A stretch of 64,000 nt of DNA from Paragordius varius (lineage: Eukaryota; Nematomorpha). Positions 42,341-55,233 of the stretch are shown here, one piece after another. Made by a program: the position numbers and the translations under genes. Position 1 is the first letter of the stretch; every line of letters starts with the position of its first letter. Location: NCBI GenBank assembly GCA_964247055.1, contig OZ176056.1:6572001-6636000 (forward strand), read 5' to 3'. The notes beneath the pieces are model-generated. The model saw only the letters and a program-made list of their open reading frames with translations. It searched no databases and had not been told where the DNA came from.

Positions 42341-43303
42341 CAGGGCTTCTAACCGAAACCCGGTTTCTGAAATTTTAGCAGTGACCGGTTGCGTTTTAAT
42401 CCTCCAGGAAAAAATTGAATTTCGAGTGATTCCCATATAGTTAAATTTAAAAAAATTAAATTTATTGTATAAATTATTATTTATTGTTGATTGCATAATA
42501 ACAGTTTCCAATCAAAATAAAATGACCATAATAATTTCAAAATTTGTTCTAAGTATTATTTTTAAAATGTGGATCATATGATAAGGTTTTTTACGGTATC
42601 TAATTGAAAGGAAATTAATATGTTCACATTTTTTTAATTGAACTTTAACTCCTAAGAGAACTACGGACATAATTATTTGGGTATATTTTTTTCCAATCTA
42701 TAGATAAGATTTAATCAATTATAAATATGGCAAATATGGCGCCCATTAATAACAAAAAAATGAGCCAATGGTACTCATATCGCGAGGGTCGAATGAGGCC
42801 CTTAAAATTTTTGCCAAAGATTTGTAAATTTTTAAATTTTATCATGTAAGGTTACAGCGATACCTATTATTGCTCGCAACTGAAAGAAACTTTACTAAGC
42901 TAAATTTTATATTTTCAGATCTGAATAGTAGTGTGACTACGGAATATTGGTACAATCATTTTTTAATAGTTAAATAAGTAGCTCCATGGGTGCGATAGTT
43001 AATACAAATACACCTATTACCTACCTTATGTACTTAAACATTTGGCGATTGAATCTTTCTAATAGATTATGTTTAAATTTACGATGTTTGATGTGATTTA
43101 TATCATAATAAATAAATTATTTAATAAAAATGCAAAAGCCAAAATGGAACCGGTTCCCTAATGTAAATAACCCGTTTCGAAATGGTTTTTTTTCAAGGAA
43201 TCGACCCGGTTCCAGTTTCACTTGCTCAGGAACCACCCCGGTTCCATTCTTAAATTCTTATAAACCATGCTGGTTCCCACCGCCGACACCCCGGTTAAGG
43301 GAT
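42341..43303. mobile_element. Probable hAT-type element with CCGGTT subterminal repeats
   Basis: Left end CAGGGCTTCTAACCGAAACC then CGGTTTC fits a hAT terminus. The right side holds clustered CCGGTTCC motifs near 43,150, 43,205 and 43,237, and ends CACCCCGGTTAAGGG. Clusters of subterminal motifs are typical transposase-binding regions in hAT elements. The right end and target duplication are not certain. No coding sequence. Confidence 0.55.
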
Positions 43304-43683
43304 TTCTTTTTTTGAACGGGTCCGAACAGTGGCTAGCTAGTAGGGGGAAGGGGGGATGCACCTGGCGTTATAAATAAAGGGACGCAGGATTTCAAAAAAT
43401 TTAATTTTATTTCAAAAAAAAGGTATTTAATAGTTGTTTTTTGAAATAATACAGAATAAAATCACCGATTTGTGAGTGGTTATGACCACGATTCGAATTT
43501 GATTATTTTATTTAAATACAAGGGGTTGTATGGGGGCGAAGGGGGAGCCATCACGGATTCATGCACCGGGCGACAGAAAAGCAACCCACGCCTCTGGGTC
43601 CAAAGCCCTGGTTTTCTATCTTTTACAGTGTTTCTTTATTCCAATTTTTTATTTTATTGTTATCTCAAATGGAAATATGTGTT
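43304..43683. other. Short GC-richer spacer
   Basis: Two G-rich patches (GTAGGGGGAAGGGGGGATGC near 43,341 and GGGGGCGAAGGGGGAGCC near 43,531) stand out from the AT-rich background. They resemble one another, suggesting an old duplication. Small overlapping ORFs here look fortuitous. Confidence 0.45.
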
Positions 43684-43963
43684 ATACAGTAAAAATTGAA
43701 ATTACACGGATAAAACGTTAAAATATAAAGAAAATATTTTTTTCTAAAAGATAACCCTACTTTTTTAATCTTTATTTGAAACAAAAATTGATTGTATTAA
43801 TGCAAAAAATAAAGATTGTAACAATCAATTATGTATTTTATGATTGTATTGTAATGATTTTTATAGGAAGAAATTAAGGTTTGAAAAAATATGGTTGTCT
43901 TTTGAAAAAAAATGTCTTTATATTTTTTACGTTTTCCCCATATAATTTCAATTTTTACTGTAA
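43684..43963. mobile_element. MITE copy 2, TACAGTAAAAATTGAAATTAC ends
   Basis: About 280 bp; ATACAGTAAAAATTGAAATT at left is inverted as AATTTCAATTTTTACTGTA at right. Inner blocks (ACACGGATAAAACGTTAAAA / ATTTTTTACGTTTTCCCCAT) match the copy at 7,425. Confidence 0.8.
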
Positions 43964-44298
43964 ATATATCTTAACGAACTAAAATTTCCGGATAAATATT
44001 TGTGCTTCTACTTATTAAATTCAATGAAAACGCTCATTTTAAATAATTCAATGTCAACAAAAAACTTGACAGTTTCCAAATACTTTCACTAGATTTATTG
44101 TCTCACATATATTGGAGCGCTGTGTAATTAACATCATTATCACATTATCATTACCCTTTTAGAAATATCAACTTTAAATATCACTATGTTCGCTGCGCAA
44201 AATACAAATGGCTACAGAAGACAGTTTTCCGGGATTACTTTCAAAAAACCCTGAAATTAATGAGGTGCCACCCAAAGCTACGTGAAAATACATTCCTA

Positions 44299-45507
44299 CA
44301 CTGGCGAAAAAACAATTTTTTTTTCATTATATAGCTTATGACCAGAGAATTCATTTGTCGGAAAAAACTTTATTTGTTCACGACCTGGTTTTTGAAATAC
44401 TGAGAGAAAATCAAAATTGGGTAAAAATTTAAAAGGATAATCAAGAAAATAATGATAAAATTTGAGATATTATGATTTATTATTATTTAGCAGATATTTA
44501 ATATTTATAAATAGCCACCAATCATATAATATAGTTAAGGTTTTTATAAAAACTTAGATTAAAAAATCGGTTTTTTTCACATATTTAAAAGACAAAAGAT
44601 ATTTACAACTAAAAATAATTTTTTTAATTATTAACTAGCTAAACTAATAAAATGTTAACATTCAACTTTAATTCAGTAAAAAAACATATATCAAAAAAAA
44701 CTAAAAAAATTTGTATTTTGTTTTTCATTTTTTTGTCATCTGGTTTATGAAAAAAGTTTACTATTTTATTTTAGAATCTTACATGAGCGGGAATTATAAA
44801 GTAAATTAAATATAAGATAGCATTTACATGTTGTGGATTATTAACCAAAATCTGTACAGATTCCAGTAAAAACATTAATTTGTGTTAAAAACTTGTTACA
44901 GATATTTAGAATTTTTGGTCGATAATCCACTACTTTTAAATCCTATTTTGTTTAATTTTATATACTTTGATATTCCCGCTCATGCAAGATTCTTAAATTT
45001 AACGGCAAACTTTTTATGTATTCATAAACCAGATACGAAAAAATGAAAAAATAAAAACCAATATTTTTTGGTTTTATTTTAATATATAAGTTTTTTTATT
45101 AAATTAAATATGATTGTTAAGATTTTAAGAGTGAGTTTAGCTAGTAAATAATTAAAAAAATTATTTTAATATATTTTCATAAATTTTTTCTTTAAAGTAT
45201 GTTAAAAGAAAAACGCAGTTTTTTGATCTAAGTTTTAATAAAAACCTTAACTATTTGATTTTAGGGTTTTCATAAATTGTAAATATCTGTTAAAATGATA
45301 ATAAACCATAATATCTCAACTTTTTTCATTTTTTTAATTATCTTAATTATCCTTAATTTAAACGTTCGCCCAATTTAGATTTTTTATTAATATTTCAAAA
45401 ACTAGGTCGTCAACAAATAAAGTTTTTTGCGCCAAATCATTCGCTGGTCATAGGCTATCTCATGAAAATTTTTTTTTAAAAAATAACCTTCTTTTTTGCA
45501 CAAAGTG
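44299..45507. mobile_element. Foldback element 2 with CACTG ends
   Basis: About 1.21 kb, same family as 30,648-31,795. Ends CACTGGCGAAAAAACA and, reverse-complemented, CACTTTGTGCAAAAAAGAAG. Both arms keep the outer block ATGACCAG..GACGACCTGGTTTTTGAAATA that copy 1 has only on the right. Arms meet near 44,880 around GTACAGATTCCAGTAAAAAC. CTA lies on both sides and may be a 3-bp target duplication. Confidence 0.87.
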
Positions 45508-45869
45508 CTATCATTTTTAACGTATTGTAAATGGTTAATTATATATATTCTGAAACGAAAAAGTACATCAAAGCCTTTTTGTGACAGAAGATAGTCCAAA
45601 AATTTTAAAAACCCCCTCTAGTGTATTTAGTAAGATTCCGATTCGAAATTTATTTATAGAAAAAAAATAAAGGGCTCCGTTGCGCTTTATGACTGTTAAA
45701 AATATTCTGTAGCTTTTATTCCCCCATATTAACCAGACTAGGAATATGTAAACACGTTTTGTCATATAAAATAATTATAATGGCTAAAAAAATTACATGA
45801 AATTTTCAGGAAAACGATGTTAAGGGTTTGTTTTTTATTAAAATTCCTTTTCCACAAGGTGGCCTTTAA

Positions 45870-46763
45870 TATGCTAATATTTAAAAAAGGATAGAAATGA
45901 AGAAATGATGTTGAAGTCATCGTTTGCTGGTAGAAACAAATGCTTTGAATAAAACACGTGATAATGGTTGCAAAAGTTTTAAAGTTGAAATATTAATATA
46001 AAAGAGTATGCCCTTTGGTACACCCCAGCGAGGCATTACGTGATTAGAAAAAATAAGCAGTAGACAACTATGAGTAATGGGACAGACTAATACTCGGTAA
46101 ATTAGTCTTATACAAATTGAATGAATGTCAAAATCGAAAATTGCTAAGTGACTTGGAATATCCTTGTTCAACGTCACGGAAATTTTGCATAGAATTGTGA
46201 GAGTAATAAAGTACCCTTATTTTGTAAATCCAAAGAGGAAAAAATCATGGCATTTATGCAAAGTCAATCCATCAACAATCAAGGTCAAATGGCTTGGCCT
46301 CTAGTTCAATAAAGCGGTATTTGTATTATGGACAAACCCAGTGTAACCATTAATCGATAACGCTATTTTTAACAATTAATTAGAACCATGCATTGATCGA
46401 GGAACAACCGGAATGGGCTACATGACATAGCGATTTTGATACATTACAATGCTCCGTCTCACACAGCCAAACTTGCGAATGTTATTATAACACCGCTTTA
46501 ATGAAAATAATCCATCTTGCATATCCAGACCTAGCTTCATCTGACTGTTAGCTCAGCGCATCAATGTGGCACGCACTCGTATAGCAGTTCTTTGATTTCA
46601 AAGATGTTGAAAAATGCCTAAACGAATGGTTTGCCGCAAAAGGCAATCAGCTTTTCTGATACGGCATTAATATAATACCCGAGAGATGGGCGAAATATGT
46701 AGAACCCGATGGCAATATTTTGAAAAAAAATAACTAAAAAAGCGGTAAAAACTTATGATACAC
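45870..46763 (+). mobile_element. Mariner-type DNA transposon remnant 2
   Basis: Forward strand. Recognisable pieces in order: DLGISLFNVTEILHRI (helix-turn-helix), a NAPSHTAKL block (catalytic D replaced), YPDLASSDC (usual SPDLAPSDYHLF), FDFKDVEKCLNEWFAAKGNQ, and PERWAKYVEPDGNIF at the end. Many stops and shifts: a dead copy. Ends with AAAACTTATGATACACCTGATA, like copy 1. Start uncertain. Confidence 0.82.
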
Positions 46764-47230
46764 CTGATATTGTAGAGAGATAATGCCAACAATACAAAAA
46801 ATATGGTTAATATAAATTTAAATTATATTATCTTTTTAAGCATTTATTTTGAGAATATATGTCCACAAAGGAGCTTAAAGTTAACTTTAACATTTTAAAT
46901 TAAGTCACAATAAACAATAAAAATCATCAATATATAATTTTTGATCCTTATTACTGCGATAATATTTCCCATGCCGTACCTGGTAGAACCCTTTTTGTAA
47001 TATTTTAATAAAAAATGGAACTATTCATATATATATTTTTACTAATATAAAAGCGTCCTACTCCATATTTTAAATTAAAGGAATATTAATAGTCAGCTGT
47101 TTAGGTACTGAAATATGACGCATAGACCTCAAATTTTCATTTTAAAAACCTATATGGCACACTTCGATTATAAATCGTTTTATGATGAATCAAATGTTAT
47201 ATTGATAAGTTCCAGAAAAATTACACTTTT
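46764..47230. other. AT-rich spacer
   Basis: Contains the diverged TCAGCTGTTTAG repeat near 47,090; otherwise nothing recognised. Confidence 0.5.
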
Positions 47231-48390
47231 TTTTTTATAAATAAACCACTGACGGCATATACATGGGGTAAAACCCTAACCATGCGTTAATTCAAAAGTG
47301 GTCGATGCCCAACGACTAAAACCATCGACGTCCTAATTTAATCTCTATGGCCTCATAAGATTTCTGGAAATTGGTGTTAAAAGCGACCATATTGTTTCCT
47401 CTTTACGATTGTCTGAAACCATTATTGTTTTATAAAGTCTATTAACTAAAGCGAAAAATTGGATCAAAAATTTATTTTTGGAAACCTCTGCAAAATGGCA
47501 TTTAAAGAAGGGGAGCGGGTAAGTAGAGGGAAGAATTAAAAAAGCGGGGCGTCAATAGGAGAATTTATAAAAAATTAAATATATTGAAATCAAATAGGAT
47601 TACGGGTTTTCTGAAAATATCTCCCAAACACAGAATTTTTGATTAGGGGGCATTTCAAAAAGTGGGCATCATAGTCGGAGCATTTAGTGATTAAAAATTT
47701 TCACGTTAGAATTCGAATAGGCCTAGCGTTTTCCGGATTTTGTGTCAAAGCCAATATGTTTTTTAATAAATATATAGATTTATTAGCTGCGCTCTGTCAC
47801 GTGTCGATTAAATACAAAATATTTTCAAATAAATAAATAAATGAGTTTAAAAAAAGTAGGATTAATAAAAGGAGATAAATCCACGCATAACTAAAAAATA
47901 TCCTTCCCTTTAATTGTCTAATATCAATATTGAACTCGGACCATTTTTTTTAAAAAAGATCAAAAAAGTGGCTTGACTATACTCACCGCCTTATTAAATG
48001 ATGAAGACATATCAAAATTTCCATTTTATTAAGGATTAAAGTTCAAAATCTCCAGGATTACCCATTATCGGCTAACATGTAGAAGAGATTTTTTGCGACT
48101 GAATATGTGAAATTTTTTAGCTGGTTTCTTTAACCATAGCTGCTAATTTAAAAAATTTGCTTTATCATTATAGGCACTTAATCTAAGAAAATCTATGAGT
48201 TATAACTTAATTTAAATGAAGCCATATATTTCCGGAAAATTATTTTAAAGAGACATTTACACATTTATATCAGGTGGTATATACCAAGCCAAACTTTAGC
48301 GATTAGCTAATACCTTCATGAAGAATATATATATAACATTGATAAATTCGTGTGTTTTAATACGTTTTCCGGAAAGTTATTTAAAGATAA
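47230..48390. repeat. Diverged array-family modules
   Basis: An A-like fragment near 47,260-47,400 (CTATGGCCTCATAAGATTTC, GGAAATTGG) is followed by C-type modules: GGGGAGCGGGTAAGTAGAG, AAAAAGCGGGGCGTCAATAG, CGGGTTTTCTGAAAATATCT. Weaker ones end in TTTCCGGAAA near 48,230 and 48,365. No hAT-type ends are evident here. Confidence 0.6.
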
Positions 48391-48687
48391 GTTTTTTTTA
48401 AATACTTATTTAATTGTTGAAAAACAATTTATAAACTACAAAAGTAACACAATAATTTTCATGTGCGGTTACCATTTTAAGGTTTTGCAGGTATAGTTAG
48501 TACATTAAACTAATTTATTCGGAACTTAAAACATAAACACTATTAGTGCGAATCCATAAAAACTATTCTCCTATGTCCTTTCAATTTGTAAGTAACTTTT
48601 TTTAATAATTTAACAATATTTTCTTTTTAATTTAGATCCAAATGTGTAATTCTTATTTATATGCTAACAATGTTAATTTTAAGTGTC

Positions 48688-48953
48688 TGATAGATTAGAA
48701 TACATCAAGTTAGCTAACCTTAGACGAGACAAATTTATATATTAGATTTGAATACATTTTTGATGACCTTTTATATAGGAGTTAAACCATTGTATCAATT
48801 TTGTATTTAACCTGCACACGTTATTTTACCTTAATTTAACATGTAAATATTATATTCACAAAAAGTATATAAACATCGAAAACTGTATATAGTTTAGATT
48901 ATGCATTTTATCTCAATAAATATTATTGTTTTACGGTTTCTCGATTTACTACA
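48688..48953 (+). repeat. Left LTR of the Ty3/Gypsy-type element
   Basis: About 266 bp, starting TGATAGATTAGAATACATCA and ending CTCGATTTACTACA. Contains AATAAA near its 3' end. Followed by TTTGGCGCGATCAA, the likely primer-binding area. Confidence 0.9.
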
Positions 48954-51900
48954 TTTGGCGCGATCAATTTTTTTACTTCATAATTTGCCATGGAGTAATT
49001 AAGTCTGTAAGCTATGATCCCGCAACTAGCTTTGATGATTATATCGATTATATAAATAGAATGTTAAAAGTGAAATTAATTCAAGAAATGGCGAAACAAA
49101 AAAAACTTATTATTGGCCTACATCGGTCTATCCCATATTCTAAAGTTGAAGAAATTAGAGGAAGTGGACTGGGATGCTTTGGTAGCGGCTGGAACAAAAC
49201 ATTTGCTCCGACATACAAGGTGTTTGCAGCCAGGTTCAAGTTTACGCAACTCCAGGGGGAAGCCACGGAATCAGTGATGGATTATTTGATTCGAGTAAAG
49301 GAATGTGCTGCCCGCTGCAACTTTGGGCAATATGCAATGCTAAGAATCAGAGATGGGTTTGTGGGAGGGTTACAACTCAAAAGATTGGAAATAGATCTGT
49401 TCACAAAATTTCCAGATGCAATGTTTGATGGGAAACCGGTTACGTTGGAGATGGTGGTAGAAATGGCAATGGCGTACGAAAAGGCGGACAGTTGTTTGAT
49501 TGATCAAGGTCCCGACAATAGGCAAGTTATGATGATAAGAAAAAAGTGTGGAAAATGTGGATACGTGCATGCGATCCACTGGTGTCCCGCTTCAAACAAA
49601 GAGTGTTACCGATGCAAAGGACGTGGTCATTTTGGCAGGTGTTGCCTGCGAGTTAATATACTGAATGGTAACAATAATAATAATGAAGCCCGAACGCAAG
49701 CAAGTCTGAATGGCCATTGGGTGAGGATGTTGTACGATACCCGAGCTCAAATATCATTGATTGGGAAAAGCACGTGGATAGAGATTGGAAGGCCAACATT
49801 AGCACCCGCGGGTCCTATAGTTGGGTCCAACCATCAAGGTGAAGAGGTGATGGGACAATGCGTGGTAGATGTGAAATGGAATGGTATGGTTAAACAGTTG
49901 GAATGTATGGTTACTAGGGAGGATTGGGGTAACATTTTTGGGTTACCGTGGATGAAAAGCTTCCAATGCAGATTTCCAGAGGCTGTATGTGTAAAAAATG
50001 TTAGTAACGTGGATTTAAATAAATTTAAGGATTTGTTTTGTGAGGGTATGGGGTGTTACACGGGATTACCCATCAAGTTGTTTCTCAAAAAAGGGAGTAT
50101 CCTTAAAAGATTTGCAGCCAGGAGGGTACCTATCCCCTACAGTCTAAGGTGGAGAGTGAATTAAAGAGGCTCGAAAGTCTGGGTATTATAGAATCCATAA
50201 ACCCCTCGCAAACACGAATTGACTGCGTAACTTCGTTGGTGATAGTTAAAAAGAATGAATGTGATATTCGCATATGTGGTGATTTTAGAGTTACTTTAAA
50301 CCCAAGTCTGGTTCCTGTAGATCATCTGATTCCAACGTTTGATCAGTTAGTGTTTAAAATCGGGCAGGGAAAAGTTTTTACGACCTTAGATCTAAAAGAA
50401 GCTTACTGGCAAATGCCGATACACCAAGATTATCAACATTTACTCACGTTTAGTTCACATATAGGTCTTTTTCGATTTAAGAGACTGCCATTTGAAATAT
50501 CTAGTGCACCCACGATATTTCAACAAATTATGGATGAGTTATTAAAAGATTGTCCAGGTAGGGCGGTTTACTTAGATGATGTAATTGTTAGTGGAAAATG
50601 AAGCATAAGGATAATTTAGAAAAAGTGTTGAACAAATTATCTGCTGTGAGTTTGAAAACAAAAAAAGATAAAATCCAATTAGCTCCTTCCTCAGAGTCAT
50701 ACTTAGGATATATAATTTCAGACAAAGGAATTAAACCTGATAACGAAAAAGTAAAAGCAATTTTGAATTGTCCTACACCTACCAATAAAACATCACTCCG
50801 GTCTTTTTTGGGAAAGTTAAATTTTCACGCTCGTTTTATTCCATCTTTGCATGCTACAATCGCGGACTTACATGCGCTTACAGGTTCTAAGAAATGGTGT
50901 TGGTCGACAAAAGAAGAGAGGGTTTTTGATAAAGCTAAACTGTTGGTGAGTAATGCATTATGTCTAATACCGTTTAACCCGAACCTTCCGTTAGTGTTGG
51001 AAACAGATGCATCGAACGGATTCGGAGCAGTCTTATCACATATGACAAGTGAGGGAAAACGGCCGATAGCTTTTGCGTCTCGAAAATGTGCGAAGGCAAA
51101 ACAACATTTCTCGGTAATTGAAAAAGAAGCAAGGGCAATTTTAAATGCGCTAGAAAAACTTATGTTTGTGTATGGCAGAAAGTTCGTATTATTAACCGAT
51201 CATAAACCCCTAATCAAGTTGTTTGGCTTTAAGAGAGATCTAAGTAATATTAACAATTGTAGATTAGTAAGATGAATACTCAGAACAGCCGATTATAATT
51301 TTAAATATATTAATGGTTCGGAAAATTTAGCGGATTGGTTTTATCGTCTACCGTATGAAGAACCGACTGAGGAAGTTGAGGAGCAAGCACCCAGGCAAAT
51401 CAACTTTCTAACAACTTATGCGTACAGCGAATGAAAGAAAATACTTTACGGGATGAGTTTTTGATGACATTAAAAGCGGCTGTACATCATAATGATTGGT
51501 CAGCTCCAATTTTAAATTCGATTTTGAGTATAAGAAACGAAATACAAGACAAGAATCATATGGTTTGTTGTATTGGGGCGATCGTCTATTTATTGCCAGG
51601 GCGTTGCGAAATGAAATGTTAAAATTTTTGCATGTTGGACATTCGGGGGCTTATGTAATGAAAAGGCTAGGGTTTATTGGCCAGGTATAAACCCAGACAT
51701 TGAAAATTATGTGAGATCTTGTATGGGGTGTCAGTTAAACCGGAGTAACATAAAAAGCAATCCAACGTACAAATGGAATTTTAATACGGGTATCTGGAAA
51801 GAATACATCTTGATATTGTCGGTCATAAAGATGGGTTGTATTGGTTAGTAGCTATCGATAGTAGCTCCAGATGGGTTGAAGTCGATATGCTAAGAACTGT

Positions 51901-52689
51901 TAATTCTGGAAACATATTACATTGGTTAGAAATTTGGTGTGTAAGGTACGGGTTTCCCCGAATGATAATTACCGATAATGCATCATATTTTGCATCGAAG
52001 GATTTTAAAGATACCTTGTAACGAGCAAACATCAAACATGTCACTATAGTGCCCCCTATCATCCACGAACAAATGGGCTGGTGAAACGGATTTACACCTT
52101 AAAAGCACACTATAAATCGCTAACGGATTCTAAGCTGACTCCTGACAAAAAAATAAATCAAGTGTTATGGGGTTATCGCTCCGCCGTACATAGCGCCACA
52201 AAAGAGTGCCCGTATAACTTATTTCTGAAAAGACATATTAATACCCCCTTCTCTTGGGTTAGCGAAACACCCGCAAAACAATTAGAGGACGACATAATAC
52301 CCAATCAAGTGTTTAGACCGGACGAAGAATTGTACATAAAGAATGAAATCAATTCAGGGTGGCGAAAAGGTTCAATTTTGGAGAGAACAGGGGTACTCTC
52401 GTACACGGTTAAAGATGGAAATCGAACACTTCGCAAGCATGCGGATCAATTACGGCCGACCGGAGTCGAGAACGGCGGAGAGGAGGATGATAATTTAACG
52501 AGAAACCAAACAGATGAAGGGATTACAACCAATAATCGGGAGGTGGGGGAGGAACCAAGCAAAGAAAAAGAAAACGAGAAAGACACCCAGGTTAAAATAA
52601 GAACGGAAAAGACAACTGAGAAAACCTGAAAGGAGATATCCTCTGGGAAAGAAAAGCACCAGATCGGCTCGGATTTGGATAAGGAGATA

Positions 52690-52915
52690 TGATAGATTAG
52701 AATACATCAAGTTAGCTAACTTTAGGCGAGACAAATTTATATATTACATTTGAATACAGGAGTTAAACTATTGTATCAATTTTGTATTTACCTGCACACG
52801 ATATTTTACCTTGGTTTAACATGTAAACATTATATTCACAAAAAGTATTGATAGTTTAGATTTTGCATTTTATCTCAATAAATATTATTGTTTTACGATT
52901 TCTCGATTTACTACA
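52690..52915 (+). repeat. Right LTR of the Ty3/Gypsy-type element
   Basis: About 226 bp, the same sequence as the left LTR apart from small differences. Preceded by a purine-rich stretch (AAGGAGATA). Confidence 0.9.
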
Positions 52916-55233
52916 GTCTCCTAATAAATATGACGGAAAATGCTGTCTTTATATAAATAAACATAGTTTAATTAACTTTAATATGCGTTAAATTTTTTCC
53001 ATTAAAATTAATATTTTGTCAGATTGGCCAAATTAAACTTCATAGATTTGTTTTCAGTGCAGTTTGCGATAAATTTATAAAATTTATATTTAAATTTAAC
53101 GCATAAAATTTATAAAATATAGTGATAATTTTACCCAAAAGCTAATTTACAATTGAATATAATATTACAAAATATTGCCACATTATATATAAATATATTA
53201 GGAGTAAAGAGGTTAAAATTTTGGTCTAATAGCTCACATATTGAAAATTGATAATTAATATTCAATAAAAATATATTGATAAAATAAATAAAATTTAATT
53301 TTCATATGTATGTATATGCCATTATTGATGATATAATAAAAAATATTTGGCGACAAAAGTTTGAGGTTTTTTGTACAATAATAAAATTTTATTTTTCAAA
53401 ATTTGCGCCTAACAGGTCATAGAATGCATATTTTTAATATGGTACAATATAATAAATAAAGACATCTATCCCCCAAATAGCAAATGAGCATTCTATATAT
53501 TTATTTAAAAAATTGTTATAATTGTCGATAAGTTAAATAGATGCGACACAATGCTTTTCTCTATTTTTAATGATAGATAATGCCACTTCTTATATTGAAA
53601 TTTTTTTGCATATACTCTATTAAAACTATGATATTTATTGAAAAAGAATATATAATTTGATGACCATATATATTATTTAAGTGAATCATGTTATTAACCT
53701 GCTATTTAGCATAACAAATCAATTTATATTATAACTGGTTTACCTCACTCTAAGTTTCTATGAGTTTATAGACTTTCTTTTTCTTATCAAAGAGCAAGTG
53801 CTAAATTTTGCTCAGCGCTGACAGTGTAAATGGAACAATAGGGAGTTTTGGGGTTCAATGTCTAACATACTCACATGCATATTGGGGAGTCCGGCGCCCT
53901 ACTTATTATACTATCAAACTTTCAAGACCTAAGTATTCTATTATCTTATAAGTATAACTCCATGACACCAATATAAAAAATAGTTTCATTTTTATTGTCC
54001 TATATTGAATCCATTATTTAATTATAATGCCTTAAATCAATTTAATTCCAACCATCAACCGATATAAATAATAATAGTAACCAAACTAAATAAAATTTTT
54101 TATAGATTATAAAATTTTTTTATTTAAGATGAATACCATAGATAAACCCAATTTTGTCCATAATTCATACATTTTGTGAGTAATGATAAATTCAATTTTT
54201 AAAATAGCGGTACGAGATATAATGATTTGCAAATATATGCCGAATTTCGAATGGTAATTGAGTTAAAAAACTTCAATAAAATATACCTTTTGTTTCTGCA
54301 ACAAGCCTTTTCTTCATATATTATTGGAATATGGTTTGAATAGTGCAATGTTTTAATTCGGATCGCCCTTTTCCTTTGTAACATATCAAAAGAATCAAAT
54401 TTACAATGATGGTGATGAGTAGAAAAAAATATATAACTTTATAGTTTTTTAGATAAACAGAATTGGATTTATATTTTCTAAATTACAGCAGATGAAAAAC
54501 ATTTGACCTAACTCTTTCTAAACTCTACTAAAAATTTGAAAGTAACCATACAAACCACATTTCCATTTGCTTTGTAGGAAATTTGCATTACACCACATCT
54601 CTATGTGATTACAACACACTATTCCTTAGTAAATCCTTTGCTCACTTATCTTGATATATATAATAACATATTTATAAATTATATCTAGATGAATAGAAAA
54701 TGCAGTTTGTTATCCTTTTATATAATTTTTCATACTATTCTCTGAATACTAATAATAGAGTGTTCTTCTGAAAATTTAAGCTTTGAAATTTTGCCATTTT
54801 TAAAACATAGTGGAATCGTAAGCCTAATGCTTTCAACGGTTATACGCAGCAACCATAGTTCTAACTTATAGATCTAGCCTTTATAATACAAAGTAAATGT
54901 GGAAAATGTGTAAATTGCAACAAACGAAACGATTTTATATCAATTGTATAGCCCCCTTTATATTTTTCCAATAATATTTATATAAATTATATATTTTTAA
55001 TGGAAAATTCTGATTTAGTCTGCATAAATTACGGACATGTAACATATAATGCTTGTAATAAAAAAAGACTACTATTGAAATGGAATATAAATTAAATATT
55101 TAGTATTGTGTAATTTAGAGTAGTAGCATTATCAAAAGAAAAGTTTAGCGGTTTTTTCTGCATAGATAAAAACCTTAATATGGCTGAATTATTTTGTTTA
55201 AGCCACGTTATCACAAAATCTTATTGTTGAGAG
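52916..55233. other. AT-rich intergenic spacer, nothing recognised
   Basis: 2.3 kb; I see no coding exon, RNA gene or family repeat. Confidence 0.55.

Larger units (their letters stand above)
48688..52915 (+). mobile_element. Ty3/Gypsy-type LTR retrotransposon fossil
   Basis: A ~4.2-kb element bounded by direct repeats with TG...CA ends. Parts in order, all forward: gag-like region (~49.0-49.6 kb) with a zinc knuckle (CYRCKGRGHFGRCC, ~49.6 kb), retroviral-type protease (~49.7-49.9 kb), reverse transcriptase (~50.1-50.8 kb, YLDD box), RNase H (~50.9-51.3 kb), integrase (~51.5-52.3 kb), and a polypurine tract just before the right LTR. The order protease-RT-RNaseH-integrase marks Ty3/Gypsy; no envelope gene is seen. 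It is broken, with several interruptions. The LTRs are still very alike, so it is comparatively young. Flanks GTGTC and GTCTC may be a target duplication. Confidence 0.92.

Noticed and set aside
43472-43721. Two overlapping small ORFs with GC-richer codons
   Set aside because: No recognisable motif and they run into the end of a MITE; composition alone is not enough.
45917-46177. 86-codon minus-strand ORF near 46 kb
   Set aside because: Antisense to the start of the second mariner remnant.
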